Positions 54,894 to 64,000 of a stretch of DNA of 64,000 nucleotides are shown here, one piece after another; within the stretch, counting starts at the first letter, position 1; each line of letters starts with the position of its first letter. Both the position numbers and the translations under genes were made by a program. Origin of the DNA: Hippophae tibetana (taxonomy: Eukaryota; Streptophyta; Magnoliopsida; Rosales; Elaeagnaceae); the NCBI GenBank assembly GCA_037013495.1, contig CM072809.1, positions 2,046,001 through 2,110,000 on the forward strand, read 5' to 3'. The notes below the pieces were generated by a model. The model saw only the letters and a program-made list of their open reading frames with translations. It ran no database searches and was not told the DNA's origin.

Positions 54894-57515
54894 CTACTGC
54901 TGCTTGCACTCCGCAGGCCGCTCACCCTGCTGAGCATCTCCACCTTGTGCTCTAACACTCTTCTGAAAAATATGAAGATGTTTTAAGCAATGAAAGAAAA
55001 AATAAAACATCACTTTTCCTGAAATCACAAAACCAGTAAATATACCTTAGGCCCAGCTGATGACTGCAGCAGCATCCAAAACCAAATAGAAGAAAGCAGT
55101 TAGCTTACTTAAGACTTCAAAGAAATACCCAAAAAATGGCAAATGAAGACGATACAGATAAAAAATACTAGACCTTTTTTATCTTGACTTCATGTTCATC
55201 TTCATCGTCTTCATCTTCATCGTCTTCTTCTTCTTCATCATCCTCTTCGTCATCTTCACCGTCATCCTCTTCATCCTCTTCCAAATCACCAAATTCATCT
55301 CCCTGAATTACCTCTCCAGTGAACCAAGAAACAGCATGGGGGATGATCTTATCTCGAATAGTTGACCTACACAAAAAATAGTCCAACTAAAAGGTTCCAC
55401 GATATAGCAGAATTTGGAAAAATGATGCACAACATAAAGCATAAACAGAAATAGAATGAAACCTCTGATAGGATGCACCCAATTGCTCTAAAAAACATGC
55501 CAACAATTTAATCATAACTCAAACTCACCCAATGTCATAATCTTGTTCCATCTGATTCTGAAGCTCCTCAGCCTGTAGAGAAACAGACATTCAGTAAAAT
55601 AATCATACATCAGGTTGCCAAATCTAAATTTCTAAAAATATGCAATTAAGCAAGGCATACAGCATCTTCATCAATTTCTTCATCATCAGCAGGAACTTGA
55701 GGTGGACTGAAAAAGTTGAAGAAACTTTCACAGTTTTCAGTTTTAGTAATTGGCTTAGCATTCTTTGATCCCTTTTTAGGTTTCTTCTTAAGAAGCTTCT
55801 GGGTTAAGCACTTCCCTGGATACCATTCAATCTCCGTCCTATAGAACAGCAATCACACATGTAAGTAAATGCTGAGCATTGTTCCCAACCATTATCGAGA
55901 ATGGCATGTAAAATGATACAATACAACATTCATCTGGAAGGGAAGGCAAGAAGTAGGAAACAGACTTACCCTATTGCTTTCTCTAGTATGGGGTCATCTT
56001 CATCAATCATGTGATAAATCTTCATTAATACAGAGTTCTTGAAGTAAGGATTTTTTTCAAAGTAGAATTCCAGTTTGAATCCTTTGGGGTTATCAATCCG
56101 ATACCACTTAATGTCTTTAAGATACTTGAGAGCTAATTCATCTCGCTCAGAAATCTGATTCCAGAAAAAGAAGGGCTCATGATCTGACAGAAACATAAAT
56201 AATGACTAAACTAGACATATAAACTATAAAATTGACTACCTCTTCGGCAAGAACTTCGTTATTCTTCATTGCAGTAAGCCAAAAATCAGGTACACCTTGC
56301 TCTGCAAAAACAAAAAATCAGGCCAAGTAAAAACTAAAAGTTCAAAACAGACAGTATCAGACCTCCAATAAAACAGTACCTTCAGCACCTTTATCCTCTC
56401 TTTGATCAGCTGCTGACACATCACCAATTCCTTCAACTTCAGTGTCACCATTTACAATCTCATAACGCTGCAAGATTTAAGGAATTATTTTAAAAACCAG
56501 AAAGAAGATAAGGAATGATTTCAAGACAATTAAACATAGTCATTCATTGGAGAGACTTCGATATTTTGAATGCAGTCAAAGATGAGGAAACCTCTAAAAC
56601 AGGTAGGTTAGGTAAGTACTTGAACTAGTAAGTTACCTTAGTGTATAGAGGTTGATATAACTTCTGATATTTTGCCTCAAGTGCTGCTCTCTCCTCGAAA
56701 AACTTTGCTTCCAATTCGTCATGTTGGCTCTGCAAGTTTAGAAATACTTTAAAATTCAGATGTTCTACAGTTCACATTAAATATTTTTTTCTCAAAAGCC
56801 AACTAACTGCATTGGAAAAATCAAATCAGGCATGTCTGATGAGAGCCATTAAGTGCTGATATAGCTTCCAAACCTCCAAAATATATCAAAATAAAATATT
56901 AAGCTCGACTCAGGACAGCAAAGTTAAGTTTTTCCATTACAAGTTCTATGTTAAGGAAACGGCCTGCCTGAACCATGATATAGCAGAGCATTGCAAACAA
57001 TCAACATTGACTCTATTAAAATCAAAGTAAATTATCAAAAAATAGCATGAAAAAGCTAACAGTAGAATACAAGGAATACCTGGATCTCCCTGAGAAACTC
57101 AACCCGCTTCCTCACTTTAGGAGACAAATTCTCGAGGATATCAGAGTGATGACCAGCCAAACTTTGTATCTTATTCTGCAGAATACCGAGCTTACAAGCT
57201 ATAATTTACAAGCCAATATTGTCAACCATACAATAAAACACTTAATGGCTAGCAAGAAAATGAATAATTTTCCTTTCCAAACAATACAGTTTCTCAGTAA
57301 TAAATAGTAGATTAAGTTAATAACCTTTAGAGCATTAACAAGACCCGCTCGATTCTGTTCGTTTAGGGCTGCACACAAAAACAAAAACTAGATTAGTAAA
57401 CTAAAGTTGAGAAGAACAACTAAGCAAACTACAGAGAAGGAAATTAGGGTTTCGCAGGATGGAAAGTACCAGAGGTTAGATCAGACATACTGAAGTTATC
57501 GTTGTCATTACTCAT
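54894..57515 (-). CDS. NAP1;3: Nucleosome assembly protein 1 (NAP1 family)
   Basis: This histone chaperone binds H2A-H2B and helps deposit and exchange histones. Twelve exons (57515-57470, 57368-57325, 57175-57080, 56729-56637, 56467-56380, 56301-56240, 56154-55970, 55838-55661, 55572-55529, 55366-55174, 55063-55046, 54962-54894) join in phase to 371 residues, the family norm. Features in order are a helical dimerisation region ([19 protein letters not shown]), the NAP core ([29 protein letters not shown]), a basic nuclear-localisation-like [39 protein letters not shown], a long Asp/Glu tail and the C-terminal CKQQ. CKQQ is a CaaX-like box seen in plant NAP1 proteins and known to be farnesylated in some. 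The neighbouring genes point to NAP1;3, but the paralogue number is less certain than the family. Confidence 0.92.
55046..55063 (-). other. 18-base microexon of NAP1
   Basis: Six codons encoding SSAGPK lie between an acceptor gctgctgcag and a donor gtatat. They join the acidic tail (KIKK) to the final exon (KSVRAQGG). Skipping it would keep the frame. Confidence 0.7.
55192..55285 (-). repeat. GAN-triplet repeat coding the acidic tail of NAP1
   Basis: An impure repeat of gat and gaa/gag triplets on the coding strand encodes a run of Asp and Glu interrupted only by one Gly and one His. Acidic tails like this contact histones in NAP1 proteins. Confidence 0.85.
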
Positions 57516-59130
57516 TTTTAATTTTGAGGTGAATGGGTGAAGAAGGTAGCGAAAGCTACAACCCTAGCAGCGTTGAGGAGAAGGAAGATTGGGGTATATT
57601 GTCTCCAAACGTGGCCTCCTTTAAACCCACTCTCCCTCGTCACGGTACACCTAAACGCCGGCTGTCTTTTAATTTTTTTTTTTTAAATAATTATACTATT
57701 AAATTTCGAAATGGAAAAAGATTCGTTATTATTCAATTTCGAAAAGAAAAAAAAACGGCTGTCTTTTTAATTTATTTTAAATAATTATACTATTAAATTT
57801 CGTTATTGTTCATTAAAAAAAATCGCTATTGTTGGATGTGTTTGTTCTATATTTATTTCTATTTAACTTATTTTAAAAAATAAAAAAATTATGATAATTA
57901 TATAAGACATAAGCTATGTATAACACAAGTTATATCTTTTGTTATTCGAGCTACCCATTTTGAATATTAGCAGAACCTCAAAAAAAAAAAAAAAAACCTA
58001 CCCCTTTTGAATTTGTTATATTTTTTTAATTTGAAAAGACGTTTCACAACATGAGTTGTTGATGACTAAAGGAAAACTTTTGCATGATACGCAAGAGTAA
58101 AATAAATGGCTTGTTCTTTTATAAAAAAAAAATAGCTTTAAATGAAACCAAAACTTATAAAAAGAAAAAAAAAAGTTTAGATCCATTGCTTGTTACTATT
58201 AATGTTATAATAAATACTTACACTATTTTTTTTTGTGATCCAGTCTCTTTAATAAAAAAATGATAGAAAATGAAATTTCAAGAGATTTTCAAGTTTGAAC
58301 ACATTTTGGATTTTTGATTTTGAATAATTTTACATTTTTAGAATATCAAGCATGTACTAAGGTACTTTCTAGAAAGAAAAAAAAATCTATTAAAGATAAT
58401 AACATATCTCTTAAATCATTTACAATTATGAGATTATTAATAAGTGCTAACAACGTGTATACTGCTTAATTTAAAATGAAAACTAAATAACTTTAAAATT
58501 CGAATTTATTAGTCATCAATATATAATTTATGTTAAATAATTAGAAGTAAAATTATCATCTTGAATTTATATTCTTTATCGTTTTTACGTTTGAGCTATT
58601 TTATCAAGTTGGCTAGCACAGCTTCTTACAGGAGAGGTTCTCCAATTAACTTGACATTTGATCCATTTTATAAGAAGCAAACAATGTTCTCCTTGAAGAT
58701 TTTTCGCCAATTTATCAAAGCACCATGGGTTATAATTTTAAGGTTTAGACTTAAAATAAGGTATCTCATATCTCATTTAATATCTCAAATGAATTTATAA
58801 TATAATATTATCTCATTTAATTTAAATACATTTTTATCTTATTTTTCATTATTTTTGTATTCTTACTTTATTTTATTTAGATTTATTAAAGACAAATAAG
58901 ATATCTCATTTAATAACGGTTCATTACAATCTCAATCTCATTAAAAATTAATGAATTATTTTATAAGTTTTATTAATTCTACTTAACATTAGAAATAGAC
59001 GTTGAAGCAAACGCAAATTTAAAAAATAACCCATCATAGCGGAGGCAAAAAGGGAAAAAAATCATGCAAGGGAAATCAATTTCTTTTAATGAATAAGATA
59101 AATTCCTAGGCCTTTCACTTTGCCACTTCA
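57516..59130. other. NAP1 promoter and intergenic DNA
   Basis: About 57516-57680 is the likely NAP1 leader and promoter. A near repeat (aattatactattaaatttcg at about 57688 and 57782) sits at 57660-57810. The 58560-58760 stretch is less AT-rich and has an open frame, but no family is recognised and it may be a decayed insert. Confidence 0.5.
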
Positions 59131-59458
59131 CTAACAAATTTGTGAAAATATAGAACCACCATCAAATTGGCAACCAGAAGTAGAATGAATACCAGTAGAC
59201 AGCATAACATGTTCTGGATAACAAGTGAATCTAGATATACAATGCCTATAAAGTTTTAACATTAAGGCAGTATCTAGAGTATTTCTACTCCAGAAGATGT
59301 TCAAAGTCTTCAACTGATGCGAGTTATTTTTCAGAGTGGAGCAATACCAAGCTACTTGTCCTGTATTCCGATATGGAATATAGATTCTTGCCACTTCCCT
59401 AACTCTAAAAGAGACAAGGAGAATTCAAAAATCCATCTTAAAAATTTTAAAAAGTGGC
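59131..59458 (-). other. Probable 3' untranslated region of bS16
   Basis: The sequence directly after the bS16 stop is of balanced composition and has no supported coding frame of its own. Confidence 0.4.
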
Positions 59459-61106
59459 TCATGGAGTACTTGCATCATCTTCACCACTAGTTTCTTTGCT
59501 TCCAGAGCCTTCATCAGGTTTAACTGACGTTTCTGGAATCAGGATACGCCCAGTCAGAGGATTTACAGGACGTGTGTCACGTGGCCCACCTTTGCGTCCC
59601 ATTGCCAACATTGGTGGTGGGGGCAATAATCCTGCTCTAAATAGCATGCGCTGCACTGGATCTGACGGCTGAGCACCCACAGAAAGCCAATATCTGCAAA
59701 GACGTGGATAAAGCAGAGGAACGTATTAAAATACACAGGGATTACTAACTCCCTTAAAGTTTTAATTTCAATGTTTAAACATTTGCAGTTTTTAGAAACT
59801 ATTGCAACTTGTTTCTTTTTAAGTCCGAACCAAACAAAAAACACAAACCTACAAATGAAAATACTTTTGTTTCAAGACTTGCATGACTTCCGAGTTTGAT
59901 ATGATGGCAAGCCTGTAAGCCTTTAAATCAATACCATTCTAAGTTCAAGCTGTTCAAGAAATAAAAAAAACTTATCATTCTATATCCCAATGTCTTCTCC
60001 CCGTCAACAATATGAGAAATTGCTCCTTGACTATCCTATTGGCCAATGCAATATATTACAAAATACCTCCCTCTATCTTAATCCCATGTTTTTTTCCCTT
60101 CAAAGCATGCAACAAACCTAAGTCTAACTCTTCAACCTAAGTCATGATATATGGTATATCCAAGGCATGATGATTCCTAGTCTCCTACTCTCCCTATAAC
60201 TTTGATCCAAATGTTTCCTCTTTCAACCATGTGTAATTGCTTGAATTGCTATTAAACTATAAAGATAATTACAAATAACTATAGAGTACAATGCATCACG
60301 ACATTGTTTGCCTCGTCCTTTGTACAAAAGGGTCAAAAGTACTTTCACCAGCACAATTTCTAAATGATTTCCAAATAGATAATCACTGCATGTGAAGCTA
60401 AAAGTTGACTTACATATACAAACAGATAGATATTCAGTTGAAGTGAGCAAGAACATCCAACAAGAAAGAAGAAACAAAAGCAATAAATTCAGACTTTAGA
60501 AATTACAATTGAAATTTATCATGTCAAGAATTCAAGCACTCATAAGTCATAACAAATAATTTACTCTAAAGTATGTCACTTACTTGATCCTTTCAAAATT
60601 AATACCCATTCGTTTACCACCATCTTGACCTGCACAAAAACCATAAATTAGAAAAACAAATAGGAAATTATAGATCATTATTAACTCTTCTGTTAGGTTA
60701 TGCACAAGAAATACAATGAAAGAGGGAAAAACAACCAAAGTTTTCATCTTTCCCCAATGCTTGTGCTAAAAATTGCATTAAAGTACTTCTCATATATTTA
60801 AGTACAAATAAATAAAAATACTTTCCCCAGTAAGCCTATCAGCATAATTGCAAATGAGGGCCTTTACTCGTTCATGATAAAGGTAACAGCAATTAACAAT
60901 CTTAATTGTACAACCAAAAGATTTACAAGCTTAAAGCTGCCAAAGAATAAAAAAAATTAATAACAGAGAAAACCTGGCAAGGGATTGTAGTAGCCCAAGA
61001 CCTCAAGATGCTTGCCATCTCTAGGAGACCGGCTATCAGCGGCCATGATCCGATAAAAAGGCTTGTTTCTGCATCCGAACCGCGCTAATCGAATCCGAAC
61101 CACCAT
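59459..61106 (-). CDS. RPS16: Ribosomal protein bS16, nuclear-encoded, organellar
   Basis: bS16 is a bacterial-type small-subunit ribosomal protein that binds 16S rRNA in plastid and/or mitochondrial ribosomes. Three exons (61106-60974, 60629-60584, 59693-59459) join in phase to 137 residues. The start [20 protein letters not shown] aligns directly with bacterial S16, without a long cleavable presequence. This is known for plant nuclear S16 proteins, whose targeting signal overlaps the mature N-terminus. Conserved parts are [37 protein letters not shown] and a plant-type extension [18 protein letters not shown], followed by a Ser/Glu/Asp-rich tail. The start at 61106 is the only one giving a full S16 domain. 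The gene looks intact. Mitochondrial, plastid or dual targeting cannot be settled from sequence. Confidence 0.93.
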
Positions 61107-62800
61107 TTTTCTGCAGTCTGCCCAAAGAGATAACTCTGATAGAGATATAGGAGGAAGAAGACTTCAGAATCACCCAACCTGTAGCCGTAGGGTTCTGGGT
61201 TTTGCTCCTACTATTTCCCCTTTGTTTTATCCGGATCTAGTAATAAAATGACCCGAGCCGGTTTTATTTTTCTTATAAAAAATACTTCACCTAGTTTTTT
61301 AATTTGTTTTATTTGTAACGTCTAAAAATACAATATATATTTTTTATCCAATTACAGTAAATAATTACCTTAATACAAGAAATTTTACTTTTAATTCCAT
61401 TAAAAAAATGATATTTTTTTAAAACATAAAAAAATATATATATTAACATATACTTTTTTCAAGAAAATTAAAACTAAAATCATATAAATAAGTGAATCAT
61501 ATATGCATTGTAAGATATATTTTTGTTATAAAAAATATATGCAAAGTATGTTTAAAAATACATAACATAATTTTTATGTTGTATAAAAATTATATATGTG
61601 CGTTGCATAAAGAGTTAAAAATAAAATTTTATAATTTATACTTTGTAATTAAATCAAAATAATAATCTTTGATAGTATCTTATTTATAAAATAATGTTTT
61701 TTATTAGAAAATTACGTAAAATAATATCTTTAAGACGTATAATAATAAATAATAATACTCTAATATTAATTAATAAATCGAATTAAATATAATTTAATAT
61801 TAAACGAATTTAAATAAAAAAATTAAATTTAAATAACATCCCAATAAGCTACGCTACATATGAAACGTTTAAACTGACATTTTATTTAAATAAAAATATA
61901 TAATTATTGATATTTCTGTAGTTAGAAATTTTAGTAATAGTTATAAATTAGATAAATTTGTTAATATGAAAATATTTAATTTTATTCTTACGAAGAACTC
62001 TTCTTTATTTTTATTACGCTAAACAGGTTCTTCAGCCCAGTGGGATTTGGAATTCCAATTTATCCGTAGGGTGAAGATTTATCTCCTAAGTGCTAACATC
62101 TGAGAACCTGCTTTACTTCCTAACATTTTGTTTTGTTTTATTTTTTTTGGTTTTGCTAAAAGCTTTGCATCCTAGTATCAGCCAAAACAGGGTCAAATGC
62201 TAAATGCTAAATGCAGTTAGGTTCTCACTGTAAATTTATGACGAACACAGCCATCATCTTTGTGCAAACTCAAAGCCACGTATTTGGTGACATATAATTA
62301 TAGCATCTTACGTTTTTGATTTTTTGTTTTCTGTTTTGTATAAATAATAGCTTGCGACTAAAATGTGGTTGGACAAGATCTTGATGCTTAAAGAAGGAAA
62401 TTATTATAAATCATAACTGCTTCACAAACAAGTTATATGGCTGCAGACACATAACGTAGACCCCGCTACCATAATTTAAACAAAGAACTAGTCATCCTAG
62501 GAACAGGTTAGAAGATTATATAGAACTGGCCCCATCAACCATCGATACAATAATGTCAAATTGGTGATTTTATAGTCAATCGGCCAATATTACACTAAAC
62601 AGCACAAATTGTTCTATTGAGTCATGAAGAAGAGTAAAACTCATTTCCCTAATTCATGCTGTAAAATATCCATTAGATTTATGATACATGAGGGAAAGAG
62701 AGGAAAACAAAAGGCCCCAATAGGATTGATCTACAAAGTCATGAAGAAAATGAACAACATGGTACGTATCAACAAGGAGACGCAGTTTCTGCATCTCATC
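61107..62800. other. Intergenic DNA right of bS16
   Basis: About 61107-61230 is the likely leader and promoter of bS16. The rest is AT-rich to about 62000 and then more balanced. No gene is supported. Near 61400-61660 lies a MITE-like stretch listed separately. Confidence 0.5.
61400..61670. repeat. Dispersed MITE-like repeat, copy D
   Basis: Strings such as gttaaaaataaaattttataa followed by ttgtaattaaatc resemble the cores near 6300, 18100 and 18310. The family assignment is tentative because of the low complexity. Confidence 0.3.
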
Positions 62801-64000
62801 TCAGATCCTTCCAAGTTTTTGTCTTTTGACAGGGAAACCAGCATCAGGCCTAGGCCTCATCAATAATCCTTTTGACGTTGAAAATGAAGATGATATTCCA
62901 GAGCGATCAAACTCCTTTTTGTCCTCATAGAATGCTTTATTCAAAACTTCTAGTAGTTCCAAGTATCTATGTTTCTTTGCAACAAGTCCCTCGGAAGAGT
63001 GTCACTTCCCACGTTTGCCAGCTGTGGTAAGTCATCAGCATCCATGATCTTATTCAATATTTCTGAACACCGAGGAAAGAATCGCTACCCATGTTCCACT
63101 GCTCAGAAAATAATCAAATAACTAATTAAAATCTAGAAGCATTGTTAAAATTGATTACAATTATTTGATTCAGCAATCAGATAAAATTGGAAATCATTTA
63201 ACTAGTTGATTATTAAATTGGATTACACAAATCTTTGGGCCTTGATCATGCATACCAGCTCTAGAGAGCGCCCTCATCCTCACAAGATGCTCCTGTTGGA
63301 TCTTAAAAGGAGCCTCATTAAGTCTACAGTCGTCCTCTGTACCCCTGGCAAATTGTTTGAAGTGATTCCATCTCCTTCGAATTCCATAGTTCCATCAATT
63401 TGAGCAATATGCATTATGACCTTGGCTTCTGTGGGGAATAGAAGTCTTGCCAATCCAACTGATCAAAAATAAACACTCAACACCATAATCATCCATTGCT
63501 ACTAAAATAAAGTCTTGCAAGATAATATAAAAGCCTGTCTAAAACATCTAAACCAGGGGAAAAGGAACAAAACTAATAAAGTAAAATGAAATTTTTCATA
63601 CAATCTAGCATATAAAACATTTTCTAGAGGGAATATACTTTTCTAGCACCTAACCCAAGAAATATACAGACACATCAAAGTTCTTCATAAGAGAAAAACA
63701 ATATGTGCTATGATTCTATGAATATTGTAGCACATTAAATCAGCATGGAACAACAGGGATAAGTTGTATGTCGTGCTGTGAGTAAGCAAAGAGAAATAAG
63801 TAAACAACACATATTGTAACAGAATCACCAAACACATCTTAAAATACCACATAACATAGAGAGAGTGGAAGTTCAAGAAAATGCTCAAATCCAACCTCTA
63901 TAATTCTATTATGCAAGAAATTAAAGGGGCCAATGTAGAAATGAATTACAGAAGCTTACCTCTGTTCTCAAGGTACAACAATTTCATCCGCAAATCATCA
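62801..64000 (-). pseudogene. Unidentified host-type gene, decayed or partial, running off the right edge
   Basis: Three coding-like blocks are seen on the minus strand. The first (64000-63957) reads DDLRMKLLYLENR and ends at a good donor, gtaagc. The second (about 63465-63235) reads GLARLLFPTEAKVIMHIAQ, then changes frame into WNHFKQFARGTEDDCRLNE and IQQEHLVRMRALSRAGMHDQ. The third (about 63110-62801) contains EILNKIMDADDLPQLANV, then in another frame KKHRYLELLEVLNKAFYEDK and finally GFPVKRQKLGRI before a TGA at 62803-62801. That last frame also has a TGA at 63004-63002. The residues look like real plant protein, but frames shift within blocks, so it is either a pseudogene or a gene with splice sites I have not resolved. 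I do not recognise the family. Confidence 0.5.

Noticed and set aside
57533-57784. 83-codon plus-strand frame beginning MGEEGSES
   Set aside because: It overlaps the NAP1 leader and promoter and soon becomes AT-driven low complexity. No family is recognised and there is no partner exon.
58561-58800. 79-codon plus-strand open frame in the NAP1-bS16 gap
   Set aside because: Composition is slightly more gene-like than its surroundings, but the frame starts without ATG, matches nothing recognised and ends in AT-rich repeat-like DNA.
59454-59672. 72-codon plus-strand open frame over bS16 exon 3
   Set aside because: It is the antisense shadow of the bS16 coding exon, whose identity is clear.

Overview
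The window is nuclear DNA from a flowering plant, almost certainly a eudicot. It is strongly AT-rich, its genes are split by short GT-AG introns, and it carries several Ty1/copia LTR retrotransposons and many AT microsatellites. Reading frames joined across intron boundaries give six plant protein genes whose exon phases add up exactly. A seventh locus at the right edge is decayed or incomplete.

Layout. 1-8.2 kb is gene-poor AT-rich DNA with microsatellites and faint transposon remnants. 8.3-11.6 kb (+) is a secreted cytokinin dehydrogenase of the CKX3 type. 13.3-16.2 kb (-) is a short, young copia element with near-identical LTRs. 18.6-22.2 kb (-) is an alpha/beta hydrolase whose apparent upstream targeting peptide is interrupted by a stop codon. 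25.1-29.9 kb (+) and 31.3-36.5 kb (-) are two older, broken copia elements. 38.9-42.3 kb (+) is a bHLH041-type transcription factor. 42.3-48.4 kb is gene-free with dispersed repeats and a tandem duplication. 48.8-52.8 kb (-) is RECA3, the organellar RecA recombinase. 54.9-57.5 kb (-) is nucleosome assembly protein NAP1. 59.5-61.1 kb (-) is nuclear-encoded organellar ribosomal protein bS16. 62.8-64.0 kb (-) holds an unidentified coding locus with frame breaks that runs off the edge.

Context. CKX3, bHLH041, NAP1;3 and bS16 are, from memory, immediate neighbours in Arabidopsis (At5g56970, At5g56960, At5g56950, At5g56940). The same order appears here, so this is probably a conserved block expanded by retroelements and interrupted by the hydrolase and RECA3. 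The genes do not form one pathway: they cover cytokinin breakdown, transcription, organelle DNA maintenance, chromatin assembly and organelle translation. I found no CRISPR array, operon-like system or convincing new molecular system. The best leads are the interrupted targeting peptide of the hydrolase, the synteny block, direct repeats flanking a bHLH041 exon, microexons, and the unidentified right-edge locus.
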